Translations under genes and position numbers: made by a program | NCBI GenBank assembly: GCA_036426205.1 | Contig: WSYH01002501.1 | Coordinates: forward strand, 1-64,000 | DNA length: 64,000 nucleotides | From: Ascaphus truei | Taxonomy: Eukaryota; Chordata; Amphibia; Anura; Ascaphidae | Direction of reading: 5' to 3' | Notes under the pieces: model-generated | Told to the model about the DNA's origin: nothing | Databases searched by the model: none | Seen by the model: only the letters and a program-made list of their open reading frames with translations | Shown here: positions 22,575-33,245 of the stretch, in pieces | How the letters are laid out: each line of letters begins with the position of its first letter | How positions within the stretch are numbered: the stretch's first letter is position 1

Positions 22575-22601
22575 ACACACACACATCACACACACACACA
22601 C

Positions 22602-22651
<50 letters not shown>
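22542..22651. repeat. (CA)n microsatellite, interrupted
   Basis: About 50 CA units with a few ACC and ATC interruptions. Frames through it give His/Thr or Cys/Val runs of no meaning. Confidence 0.95.
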
Positions 22652-22652
<1 letters not shown>

Positions 22653-22908
22653 TATTGCCACCTTTTGCCTGAAATCCATTGTACATGGAACCCATATAAG
22701 CAAATAAAATGTATATATATATATATAGTGCATATATATACATCAAAAAGGCGTGTTTTGCCAGATGATATAAATACATTCCATATTGAATTTCATTAGG
22801 TGAGTTCTGCAAATTCCTATCTCTCTCTATACAATATATACATATATATATATTTATTATTTGCTTATAAGGGTTCCATGTACAAATGGATTTCAGGCAA
22901 AAGGTGAC
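22652..22908. repeat. Inverted repeat, ~48-bp arms, 150-bp loop
   Basis: CACCTTTTGCCTGAAATCCA at the left (from about 22660) returns inverted at the right (to about 22905), with arms extending through GGAACCCATATAAGCAAATA. The loop contains TATATA runs. A foldback or MITE-like structure. Confidence 0.75.
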
Positions 22909-23011
22909 ACATTGTGTGCTCATTTGCATGTCATTTCCCAGAATTCCTTGCTGCAGAGAGGGCTGTATGCAAGGTGATAATGATGAAAGGCAGGGTTGCA
23001 GACCTGTCTAA

Positions 23012-23280
23012 GGCTAAGGCCCCGGTCACGCCGCTGTAACGCGCGCCCGCGATATTGGCGGCGCGTTCAGCCGATTCCCCGGTCTGCAGCTCACTGCAGG
23101 AGGAGAGACCGGGGGGGGGGGGCGTGGCGGGGGAGTGACGGGGGCGCGACCATGACGTCACCCGGCAGGTTCGCCCTCATTGGCTGAACCGCCGGGGGGC
23201 GTGCCTAATCACCTGGCGCCATTGAGGGGAGGGCTCTCATCCGTGCGGCGGACGCTGTAGTAGGCAGCGGGGGCAAGGCC
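23012..23280. mobile_element. GC-rich TAA-flanked MITE C
   Basis: TAA at 23009-23011 and 23281-23283. The left end is GGCTAAGGCCCCGG and the right end is the inverse of GGCCTTGCCCCCGC. 269 bp and very GC- and CpG-rich, same family as MITE B. Could look like a CpG island in automated scans. Confidence 0.7.
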
Positions 23281-23351
23281 TAAGACATGTGTATGTGCTC
23301 ACAAGTGATATTCTTTATTGGCTATATGTTAACAGTGGAGGTCTTTTGTCG

Positions 23352-23353
<2 letters not shown>

Positions 23354-23399
<46 letters not shown>
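23354..23399. repeat. (CA)n microsatellite
   Basis: About 23 uninterrupted CA units. Confidence 0.95.
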
Positions 23400-23401
<2 letters not shown>

Positions 23402-23539
23402 GTATAGATAAAGCAGGAGATACATAGATAGACTTAGTAAAATTTGTTGGTAGGAAGAACATACAGAGACAGTAGGAGGGCGTTCTGGTAAGTGCTTCTG
23501 CAAGGGGCCAAGGTTAATGTGTGAGGTGTATAGTATTAG

Positions 23540-23900
23540 CCACAGTGCTATTCATATGCTTCGTTAAACAAGTGTGTTTTAAGGTGGGTCTTAAAGGTGG
23601 CTAGAGAGGGTGCTAGTCGGGTACTGAGGGGAAGGGCATTCCAGAGGTGCGGGGCAGTCAGTGAAAAAGGTTTAAGGCGGGAGAGGGCTTTAGATAAAAA
23701 GGGGGTAGAGAGAAGACATCCTTGAGCAGAACGCAAGAAGCCGGAGGGTGTATAGCAAGAAATTAGGGCTGTGATATAAGGAGGGGCAGAAGAGTATAAA
23801 GCTTTAAAAGTGAGGAGAAGAATGGAGTGTGAGATGTGGGATTTTATTGGAAGGAAGGAGAGAGATTTCGGAAAGAGTACAGTGATTCTGGCAGCAGAGT
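23540..23900 (-). pseudogene. L2-like LINE, C-terminus of pol (5'-truncated copy)
   Basis: On the minus strand the frame 23548-23736 reads LSRLKPFSLTAPHLWNALPL and ends LFNEAYE plus stop, matching the C-terminus of the LINE at 4149-4352. Upstream minus-strand sequence to about 23900 continues the same protein in broken frames. 5' truncation is the normal fate of LINE copies. Confidence 0.8.
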
Positions 23901-23905
23901 GAGTG

Positions 23906-24923
23906 CATCTTTAAAGATTACACAGTACATGGGTAACAATTTGATATAGATATATATCGATATCTCTATATCTCTCCCCCCCCCCTACATATTACTGTGC
24001 TAAGGTTATCATGAGCTGCGGCTGCACTAATATCCCAAGTCTTTGATAATATTCAAATATTGTGCTCTGCTTTTACCTGGTTATCTGGAGTGTGTAAAGG
24101 AAGTACCAAGGCTAAAAGATAAGGTGTCTTCCTTTATACACACAAGAAGCATAGTCCTATCAGCCTCCATTAGGAATGCTTTTAGTGTTGGGGCAGTGTT
24201 AACTAGAAAAGAGTGATGTGCACCAGTGTCCCCACATGCACTGCTATGCTCCACATTTTGCTGTACAACCCTTTGCTGTCCTGCGAAGCGCTGCCATGTG
24301 TTGCCGTGCTACTCAGTATGCTGCAATTCTTTGGGAAGGTTTCCAGTTTCCGTGCTCTGCAATATTCCCCGGCGGCGCCACAACACTATACTCACCCTGC
24401 ACAGGCCCCTGCAGACATTTATGGCAGAATGCTGATTTTCTAACTCATCGTCTCATGGACTTTTTGGCTTTGGATTATTCAAGTAAACATGGATTTAAGA
24501 ACCCGCAACATCTGGATGTCCATGACCAGAAATTCAGAGGGCACACTCAGAGACAAAGAGACATCTGTACAGGCAGAATACATGTGTCCATGCAAAAGTA
24601 AAAACTACAAGGACCCAATGCGCAGGAGAATAAGAACAGCCCAAGGTTTGCAGCACATGGGAGGCTGTGTATGAAACCTGAAATGTGTGCCTCACTGCTT
24701 TCCCTCGTGTGTTCATTTATTACCACATCATGTTACAAACATGTCGTTTTTTTGTTACATGTGAATCAAATCTGTTAAACAGAGTGCCAGATACATCCCA
24801 TTACAAAGCGGTGTCAAGTAGTCACATCTCTATGGCTGTAAGTAGCCCCTCCACAGCTCTGACATACACGGAGAGAAATTATAGGGGCAAAGTACCTGTG
24901 TGGGTCTTATTGCAATAGACATG
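23906..24923. other. No gene recognised
   Basis: Contains a short C-run and ATATCTCTATATCTCT simple sequence at 23945-23985. Open frames at 24.2-24.7 kb carry no recognisable domain. Confidence 0.5.
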
Positions 24924-24931
24924 CTTTAGAT

Positions 24932-25112
24932 CAGGGGTTGCCAACTCCAGTCCTCAGTTGCCACCTACAGGGCCAGGTATTGGGTATATCCCTGCTTCAG
25001 CACAGGTAACTTAATCAGTGGCCCAGTCTTCGACTGCACCACATCTGCTGAAGCAGGGATATCCTGAAAACCTGACCTGTTGGCCCTTGAGGACTGGAGT
25101 TGGCCGCCCCTG
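24932..25112. mobile_element. hAT-type MITE, copy 3 with perfect 8-bp duplication
   Basis: 181 bp flanked by CTTTAGAT on both sides (24924-24931 and 25113-25120). The left end is CAGGGGTTGCCAACTCCAGT and the right end is the inverse. The perfect 8-bp duplication supports the hAT assignment for the whole MITE family in this window. Confidence 0.88.
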
Positions 25113-25120
25113 CTTTAGAT

Positions 25121-26187
25121 GACTCTCTGAGCACCAACTTCAAACCAAAATGCCGTTTTTAGAGATTTATGTCCCCCCCCCCCCCCCATAATCTTACAAG
25201 AAAAATCTTAGCTAAAAGGAAACACATTCAAACAATGAAGTAATCTGAGGTATCATTAGTAGAATTGTCTTGTTTGTGTTACTCCCCCCCCGAGTTCCTC
25301 TCTCTGCCTGAAAGGTGTAATATAGAGTTGTTAACAGATAAGGCACAGTGTACCTTTTCTACAGTGCAGTGCAGCATCGGGAAGCATTAGGGGACGGGGT
25401 ATATAATGTTTGAGAAGAGTGCAGATCTGATACAATAAGCCATGCTTGTGCTGCCTTTTACTTGACAGTATTATTTAGGATAATAGTGCTCTTATCCCAT
25501 AGAAAACAGGCGTCAAACAAATGTGTTTTTATCTGGCCACAATAAGCAGACAATCCACCATATTTTATTACACTCGTATCTACGGTAAATAGGGTCTGTT
25601 GGTGCAAGATAACTTTCCCCCCTATCTCCATGGCTGATTTATTAGCTGCCCGGTTCCCTGTTCCCCCGGAACACGCCAGGAATCCCCTACATACAAGTCA
25701 TGCAGGAGAGGCAGCTGGGAGCGGTGATCGCACGCTCGCTCAGCTGGACAGGCTCCGCAGTGCTGCAGCTTGTCCATGCTCCTCACGTTTCTTAGCAGTG
25801 ATACAGGGACTCGGAGATTTGTAATTGTGCTGCCGACTTCTCCCAGCTCCCGGCATCTGTGCACAGGCAGTTTATGGGCACGGGCAGGAGGAGGGGGGGT
25901 TTATGGCATACAGCATCAGGGGATACAGGAAGGATTGGGAGCGATGCGGAGAAGATGCAGAGATTGGGAGTAAGAACACGTAGCGAGGAGGAGGTTTTAT
26001 GGCAGAGTTATTTTCTCTCTGGGTTTTGTTTGTGGAAGTTCTCAGTGATCTCATACTTTGTAATTCTGCTGCAGCTTAGTGAAAGAAACCAAACACGTGA
26101 GTGGGGTAGGATGCTTGCCTTTGGTTAAGCTGATTCAAAGCTCTACACTTTCCTCCCCCATGCAGAGACATCAGGAACATGTACCTC
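25121..26187. other. No gene recognised
   Basis: A C-run at 25171-25186. A modestly GC-rich segment at 25640-25870 has open frames on both strands but no motif that I recognise; an unrecognised host exon cannot be excluded. Confidence 0.4.
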
Positions 26188-26315
26188 ACAGTCCCCATGG
26201 GCCAGCAACAGGTCTGGTTTTAAGGATATCCCTGCTTCAGCAAAGATGGCTCAATCAGCAACCCTGAAAACCTGTCCTGTTGGTGGACCTTGAGGACTGC
26301 AGTTGGCCACCGCTG
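26188..26315. mobile_element. hAT-type MITE, truncated copy 4
   Basis: GGGCCAGCAACAGGTCTGGT through GGATATCCCTGCTTCAGC to the right terminus GTTGGCCACCGCTG. The left terminus is missing or replaced. Confidence 0.7.
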
Positions 26316-26679
26316 GTATAAAGTAATAAAGTGTTTGGACACGCCTGACCACAGATCAATAACTCCTTCAGTGGGTTGCACCAATAGGGGATTTATGCTC
26401 TCACTGTTTTCCTACAGAGCTTCCAGATCTTAGAAACAAGTAGATCTGGTTTCCTTATTGGCAATGAGTAATGTTATATTTTCAACGCGGGATGTTGGAC
26501 AGCAGCCTGGGGTTCTGTAGTTTAGCTGCTGGAATTAGCAGGTGTAAATGGTTATTAATTTATTAGGCTGAGAGGACAGATAGAAGACAGGCAAAGTATA
26601 GCCACAGAGTGTACACCCTTTCCATGCCAGGCGGCCACAAACACAATGCATAACAATAACATCACACCTCTGTAACGGA

Positions 26680-26935
26680 GCATATGGGTAGCTCTGTGGC
26701 TGATACGATACATCTTATCTGCAGATGCACTGACCCGAACACCCTCCTACTGTCTGTAAGTCCTCACTTACATGTTCGATTGAAAGCTCTTTGGGGCAGG
26801 GACTCCTTTTTCCTAATGTTACTTTTGTGTCTCAAGCGCTTATTCCCACCATGTGTTATATTACTATGTCAGCTGTATTACTGCTGTGATGTACCTGGAT
26901 GGCGCTATATAAATAAGGATATACATACATACAAA
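26680..26935 (+). mobile_element. LINE 3' tail, 5'-truncated copy
   Basis: Same 3' region as the LINE at 4353-4527 plus 10421-10520: GAAAGCTCTTTGGGGCAGGG, then GCGCTTATTCCCACC, GGCGCTATATAAATAAG and a short '(CATA)n' end. Shows what the uninterrupted tail looks like. Confidence 0.85.
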
Positions 26936-27865
26936 CAATATCACCTAGCTAGGCTTGTCAAGGTTTAAGGACCTGAAACAGTGAAAATGTAATTAAAATC
27001 CTATGATCGCTTGGAGTGTGTGAGGCTGCACTGTGTCTGCATCTCACTTTCAGTGGGTGAGACTGCAAATCTAACTACAATACAATGAGACACAGTTCCA
27101 CTGAGGAACACTCGCTACTAAGGAGCGAGATACAGTATTTGTACAATATTAAACAGTTACATAGAACTTACATTTTATGCAGCTGGTTTTTTTTCTCCTG
27201 GAGTAATCTCGAGGTGTTACAGCGTATCCATGCTGTATTAACCCCAAATTTCTGAAATAGATTGAGTCTGTTACAAGTTTTGATATTGCCACGACAATGC
27301 TAAAAATTACGGGACCTAATCTTAAAAGACTAAAATAACACAGAGCTGCAATAGTCAGCGATTTTGTAATCCACTCATTCTGAACGGGTGGGTGAGACTT
27401 GCCCCTTTCCAGACTGCGAATGTAACCCTGTGCAGATTCAATTTGCTATGAATCTGCCATATTTTATTCCACAGTGAAAGGATCAGCCAGCAGCGGAGGG
27501 GTCAAAAGTCTTGTGAGAAAAACAGAAACATGAACCTATTCTAGTAGTTTCGTTAAGTGACGTATCAAGAATTTTAGGCACTTCCCGAGTGAGTTTTCAG
27601 GTGTAGCTATTCAGAAGGCTCCGATAACATGCCAAACTCGCTCGAGAAGTGCTTCTCCCCGATCGGTCGCACTCCCGCTCCGACAAACCGAGCAGGAGCT
27701 CAAAAAGTGCTCAAACTCGCATTTTTTTGTGAAATCAGGCTATTCTAGTAGCTCCAAAAATCACACCGCGGCTGTGACTCACAAGCAACTCACAGGTTCT
27801 GATCTCGCCACCTGAAGGGTGGCACGATAGGAATCGCGATGTGACTGAAGAAAAAAAGTGTTTTT
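26936..27865. other. No gene recognised
   Basis: No supported gene or repeat boundaries. Several CTCG-containing short repeats at 27.63-27.72 kb. Confidence 0.45.
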
Positions 27866-27946
27866 CCTGCATCGGATTGAAGCTGGGGGTCTCCGGAGCT
27901 GCCCCGCATTAATACCAGCTCCGGAGACACCGTGCTTCAATCCTAT
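27866..27946. repeat. Short palindrome, ~30-bp arms
   Basis: GGATTGAAGC...GTCTCCGGAGCTG and its inverse enclose a 14-base loop (CCCCGCATTAATAC). A stable hairpin; it lies 160 bp left of the long palindrome array. Confidence 0.75.
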
Positions 27947-28109
27947 GTAATAAAAATACATTTACACACAGCTTTATTACCTTAGTGGCTAACCGCGAAG
28001 GTAATGAAGGGGTTAAATACCAGTGCCCGGTTTATTGCGGGTAGAGCGGGTGGATGAAGGTGGTATTTGGCCCGTCGTCTGTGTTTATGCCTACCGAGAG
28101 GGTTGTGGA
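27947..28109. other. Left flank of palindrome array
   Basis: Contains TAACCGCGAAGGTAATGAAG at about 27991, which recurs in similar form at about 29470 (TAACCGCTAAGGTAATTAAG). This direct repeat brackets the palindrome array and may mark a larger element of about 1.5 kb. Confidence 0.4.
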
Positions 28110-28746
28110 GGGCTCAAATTAGACTTGACTGGCCTTATATAAGGCCTGTGATGTCACATTTGATTGACAAATGGTGCACCCCCCAAACCGATTTGATGAT
28201 GTACCATATGATGGCTTCCATTTTTTTTTCATGATGTGATTCATCTTAAAAGGAGGGAAGCCAGCCAATTAGGAAAGATATGCTTCCCTCCCTTTAAGAA
28301 GACTTCACTTCAGAAAAAACAAAATGGAAGCCATCACATGGTACACCAACCAATCGGATTGGTAGATATACCATGTGATGACTTTCCTTTTTTGGAGTGA
28401 AATTACGTCATTAAAAAGAGAGGGAGGCATGCTACCTGATTGACTATCTTCCCTCCCTTTTTGATGTCACATCACTCCAAAAAAGGAAAGGCATCACATG
28501 GTATATCTACCAATCCGATTGGTTGGTGTACCATGTGATGGCTTCCATTTTGTTTTTCTGAAGTTACATCATCTTAAAGGGAGGGAATTATATCCTTCCT
28601 GATTGGCTGGCTTCCCTACCTTTAAGATGATGTCAAAAATGGAAGCCATCACATGGTACATCATCGGATTGGGTTGGTGTACCATTTGTCAATCAAATGT
28701 GACGTCACAGGCCTTATATAAGGCCTGTCTTGTCTCATTTGAGCCC
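28110..28746. mobile_element. Palindrome array: three hairpin units in an outer inverted repeat
   Basis: The outer arms (28110-28186 and 28680-28746) match inverted and include GGCCTTATATAAGGCC and CACATTTGATTGACAAATGG. Inside are three successive palindromes of about 135-165 bp, centred near 28272, 28435 and 28593. Each starts with a form of TACCATGTGATG and ends with its inverse, and each has a short inner stem of the GGGAGGGA / TCCCTCCC type. The linkers between units (CCAATCGGATTGG) are themselves palindromic, and the whole 637 bp is also one palindrome about unit 2. No coding capacity. The family is unknown to me; it is MITE-like or foldback-like. Confidence 0.85.
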
Positions 28747-29702
28747 AAGAAGCCGTTGGATCAAAATCTACTGGACCAATTGGACTACAAAGGAGAGAAG
28801 AAAGAAGGAAGAAAGGAAACAAAACTACTCACCCGGCCTCCTCTGCAATCAACAGAGGATCATGGACTTCTGTCCATCATGGTGATGAGGGTCATTGTGC
28901 CTCGGGTCAAGAGTTTGTGCTGTAGTTCGATGAGGAAGGTGAATCCTGGCAAAGGTAAGAAACACATTGATTGTATTTTATGTAATTATGTATTTTTTTT
29001 AGGATGCACATTGACTGCCAATATGTTTATCTATGCTCCTTTCAGGGTATAGATAAACACAATGACAAGCAATGCAATTTCTTTGGCAAATGCTTGTTTT
29101 TATTTCATTGTAATGTATTGTATCTTTGTTATGTTTTTTTTTAGTTTACCCATTCATTGCCATTGTGGCAATCCATGCCCATATTGTGGGCCTGGTTTAC
29201 CACAGTCACCACAGTCGCAATCAATCGGTTTATTGGCAAGTGTACTGTTATGCCAATGTCATTTTATTGTGTATTTCTTTTGTTTTGCAAACAAATGGGC
29301 AAACGTGCTATTAGCCAGTTTTGGCTATTAGTGCCTTTGCCTATTTGCATGTGTGGTGATGGGGGTAGAGGGAGTGGAGTAGTTGCTGCGGGGAGGGTGG
29401 TTAGGCCTCCTGGGTGAGTACCCAGGGGTGTGGGGGGGGTTTAACCCTTTAAATACTATAGTGATTACTAACCGCTAAGGTAATTAAGGGGTTAGTGGCC
29501 AGTAGTTAGTTTTTTAATTTGAATTTTGCTGCCCACGAAAGACACGGAGGAAGATGAGGACGGCCTTCATCCTGGCAGGGGTAAGCACTACTTTAATTTA
29601 CTTTATGCTGCCTGGATAATATTTTATTTTTAATGAGCAAATGCGCTATTATCCACATCTGGATAGTAGGGATTTCGCCCATTACTGTACTGTAGTGTGT
29701 TC
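28747..29702. other. Right flank of palindrome array; no gene
   Basis: Purine-rich start (28790-28830), then AT-rich sequence with repeated short variants of CCCATTCATTGCCATTGTGG. The open frame running from inside the palindrome to 29052 is explained by the repeat and shows no conserved domain. Confidence 0.45.
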
Positions 29703-30299
29703 TGTAACAGGGGAGTTATCCCTGTTCAGGAAATGTGCCTCTAATCCAGCAGTGTGGTGGTTAACTGCTGGTAGTCAATTAACCAACACCACCTGCCTGA
29801 TTAGGGTTCTTAGAAAAGCCTGTCTTTGAGACAGGATGTGAGATTGGTCCTGAGTCTCACAAGTTGTGGGACTGACCATACTGACAGATGTCTTGAAGCC
29901 TGCCAGAAGAAACAGCACGCTGCCTGCAAGACACAGGGGAAAGAACCTCTAAACCTGAATGCTGACATAGCCTGAGGAAAAAGGCAGCAACCCAGGAACA
30001 GAGAAGACTTTCCCTCCAACTGCAAGAAACAGATAAGACTTTCCTTTATAAGACTTTTGGTATATCTGCACATATCACGATATATGTTTGGGGCTGGGAG
30101 ACATTCTTATCTAAAGGGAGTTGTGGACTGCATAGGTTTCACTAGAAATACTCCCAAGTTGAACAGTAGCGTTGTTTGACCCCTTTTTTGAATATGTTTG
30201 GATGTTTTTTCTTATGTTAAAGGAACAGGCGCAATAAAAGCCTTTTTAATTTCACCTTAACAAGTCTCCCTTGCATACATCTGCGCACGTCCTCCTACA
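29703..30299 (+). mobile_element. Possible solo LTR
   Basis: 597 bp starting TGTAACAGGGG and ending CGTCCTCCTACA (inverted TGTA...TACA), with an AATAAA signal near 30232 in CGCAATAAAAGCC about 65 bp before the end. This is LTR-like architecture. I could not find a convincing 4-6 bp target duplication, so the call is tentative. Confidence 0.35.
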
Positions 30300-30613
30300 T
30301 GCCCATTCATTGCTATTAGGGGTTTCTTTGATCCCATTGAGGCACAATGGCAATCAATGGGTGTATTGGCTAGTATTGCTGTTTGTATAGTATTTTAATA
30401 TTTATTGGGGGTATAGGGGTGGGTAAAGGTACAATACAATGAATAAAAAAGAAGAAATACCTGGGCGCTAACTCAGTGTTGTGTAAAAATGTAAAAACAA
30501 ATACAATACCAGAAAGATACTACCTTCGCGGGGGTACGCAGGGTGCCCCCAGAGAATGAGTCTCTTCCTGAGGCTAAACCCCACCAAGATCAATCCCGGA
30601 TCCTCAAAACATG

Positions 30614-31722
30614 CAAAAGAACAAAAAATAGGGGAGCACACAATGAGCAATAGAAAATAGACAAAACAATGTTTGCACACATTAAATGGAGACTGGAATT
30701 CTCCCTGCTGTTTGAGTACCCAGAGTAGAGCTCAAAGGGATTTCCCTAGTCAAAGCACTAGCAATGGTGCAGACAGTAGTGAGTAATGGTGAGATGAAGA
30801 TACATGTAAAATAAGTATATAACTCACACGACCGTGTGTGAGTAGCAATCCTATAGTAGGTCTCTTGTCCGTGGGTTTATAAATTGAATGTCTATATTCT
30901 GGTCCTGATTCCCCCTCAGTGGCCACGTCTTGGAATGGTGGTCTAGTGGTCAGAGAATTTGACTGCAGACGGCCACAGTAGGGGACTTGCTGAAGCTGAC
31001 GTCACGACCCCAGAATCCGGACGCGGAAGTGGGGACTAATCTTGAGTCACAAGCTACAAACAGACCCCGCAGGGGTGCGGGTGCTGATGCGGGTGCTGAT
31101 GCAGGTGCTGATGCGGGTGCTGATGCGGGTGCTGATGCGGGTGCTGATGCGGGTGCTGATGCGGGTGCTGATGCTGCGGGTGCTGATGCGGGTGCTGATG
31201 CGGGTGCTGATGCGGGTGCTGGTGCTGATGCGGGTGCTGATGCGGGTGCTGATGCGGGTGCTGATGCAGGTGCTGATGCAGGTGCTGATGCGAGCATACT
31301 AATATGTAAGTGTGGAGTTACCCTTTTATATGTAATACATTCATTCATTTACACTGAGTTGGATTTTTCTCTGCACATACCTACACCGAGATGAAGACCA
31401 CCATTCCTAGACGTGGCTACTGAGGGGGAATCAGAACCAGAATATAGACATTCAATTTAGAAACCCACGGACAAGAGACCTACTGCAGGATTGCTACTCA
31501 CACACGGCCGTGTGAATAATATACTTATTTTACATGTATCTTCATCTCGCCATTACTCACTACTGTCTGCACCATTGCTAGTGCTTTGACTAGGGAATCC
31601 CGTTGAGCTCTACTCTGGGTACTCAAACAGCAGGGAGAATTCCAGTATCCATTTAATGCGTGCAAACATTGTTTTGTCTGTTTTCTATTGCTCATTGTGT
31701 GCTCCCCTATTGTTTATTCTTT
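30614..31722. mobile_element. 1.1-kb foldback element with minisatellite loop
   Basis: Arms 30614-30944 and 31395-31722 are inverted copies of about 330 bp with a few percent divergence. They share, for instance, GGGGAGCACACAATGAGCAA near the outer ends and AGACCACCATTCC at the inner ends. The 450-bp loop contains a 12-bp minisatellite. No transposase frame. Long arms with a unique loop fit a foldback-type DNA element. Confidence 0.85.
31073..31293. repeat. 12-bp minisatellite GCGGGTGCTGAT
   Basis: About 18 copies of GCGGGTGCTGAT with GCAGGT and GCTGGT variants. As the unit is a multiple of three, it keeps frames open on both strands (Gly-Ala-Asp-Ala and Ala-Pro-Ala-Ser repeats), which I regard as artefactual. 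Confidence 0.95.
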
Positions 31723-31862
31723 TACAGTACAAGGAATACCACATTACATCAGGTACATTACAAGGAATACCAACATCTGAGCTTGTTTTATCACCAGTTT
31801 AGGCATGGAGATTAATTTGCCGCACACAAAATGGGGAACATGGCAGCAATAGATGCATCCAG

Positions 31863-31998
31863 TTATCACGTGTCAGGTGACGTGGTTATCACGTGTCAGG
31901 TGACGTGGTTATCACGTGTCAGGTGACATGGTTATCACGTGTCAGGTAACGTGGTTATCACGTGTCAGGTAACGTGGTTATCACGTGTCAGGTGACAT
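31863..31998. repeat. 23-bp minisatellite with CACGTG in each unit
   Basis: Six tandem copies of TTATCACGTGTCAGGTGACG followed by TGG, with G/A variants. Each unit holds a CACGTG E-box, and the first units a TGACGTGG motif. Confidence 0.9.
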
Positions 31999-33069
31999 CT
32001 CCCCTAAGCTCTCTCATTGTTTTACATGACCACTTATTGTATTGACTGCAGAGGCAAATAAGTTGAAGGTAGAACATATTACATTCATACATTACTGTAA
32101 ATAAAAGAATGCCTACTTCTGCGCAGTGATACATAAATCTTGAATGTATCTGCAGAAAATGGCGGCTTGTATTCGTATATAAAGTAGCAAGTTCAGACCT
32201 AGCAGAGAAATGCCTTATTTTTGCATTATTATATTTGCTGTTATTGTTGATTTGTTTTTGTTTTCTGACACAAATTGTCCTCCATCTGAAACTGACCCAT
32301 TCAATGAAACCAGTTTACGAACACGATGAGACAGTGGGACAGATTTGTTTGGCCTATGTGTCACTTCCATATTCTTATTCGAACATATTGTCCTGTGTGT
32401 GAGGGAAAACACTGCAGAAAGTGTAGCGCTGCATGCTTTGTTGTTTAAGAAGATGAGAAACATAGAACTGGGCTCTAATATGGTACAGTTTGTCAGCCAT
32501 GAAAATGTCGAGAAGAAAATCAATGTAGGATACAAAAGGATGAGATGTGCGTTTTCAGTGAAACACAATAAATAAAATAACTAACAATAAACCTTCAAAT
32601 AGCTTGAAGGAAAAATTCATGCTATACAATGAATATGGGTGTTATATGCATTTTTACATACAGCACGCAGGCCTCTGAAGCTCCCCCATCTGTTACATCA
32701 CTCCTGTTTTTCTGATGCATGTTAAATAATCAGATATCAGCAGAGCTACGTGTTGCCGACAGTTATAATACTTCTCACTTTATATGTTCCCAAAAGCAAC
32801 GTTACTGGTCCACTAATGAGCTGCAGCTTAATTGTGGTGGAATTAGTCTACATTACACGCGTACATGGCAGCTGTTAATTTGGCATCTGGGACCAGGAAG
32901 CCAGTGGACAGGGTATTGTATTTTCAGTGGTTGAAAATCGCAAGCACTCTGTTACCCTGTTACCCTGTGACCCCATCGCTGGCTGAGGAAGAGACAGTAG
33001 ACACTTTAAGGGGAGAGTCATGAACGTGTGATATAGGCATTTTCATGCAGACCTTTATCTTGTTTTCCT
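31999..33069. other. No gene recognised
   Basis: AT-rich, apparently unique sequence. The open frames on either strand at 32.2-32.6 kb overlap each other and have no recognisable domain. Confidence 0.5.
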
Positions 33070-33245
33070 AAGTAGTTTAGTGGGTAAAATCCCAATGTCA
33101 AGACCTTGTGACCTTGGGCAAGTCATTTTATCTCCCTGTGCCTTGAGCACCAAAATTTGATTGCAAGCTCTTTGGGGCTTGGACTCGGGCTTGCAAAATG
33201 TGCAACACTGTGTCAACTGTAAGCACAATATAAGCAAAAACATTG
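33070..33245 (+). mobile_element. Possible SINE
   Basis: GACCTTGGGCAAGTCATTTT, ATCTCCCTGTGCCTTGAGCA and TTGCAAGCTCTTTGGGGC follow in the order seen in tRNA-derived vertebrate SINEs whose tails resemble LINE tails. The head is degraded and I could not verify an RNA polymerase III A box. Confidence 0.4.

Noticed and set aside
22309..22929. His/Thr- and Cys/Val-rich frames
   Set aside because: They run through a CA dinucleotide repeat.
23012..23280. CpG island / promoter of a host gene
   Set aside because: The GC-rich block ends exactly at TAA duplications with inverted termini, so it is a MITE.
25622..25870. Possible host exon with Cys-rich frame on the minus strand
   Set aside because: No recognisable domain, overlapping frames on the other strand, and no splice-site pattern I could defend.
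30950..31394. 130-codon Ala/Gly/Asp or Ala/Pro/Ser repeat proteins on both strands
   Set aside because: The 12-bp unit is divisible by three, so all frames stay open by construction.
31863..31998. Array of regular repeats resembling a CRISPR
   Set aside because: Units are contiguous without unique spacers, no cas genes, vertebrate-type DNA.
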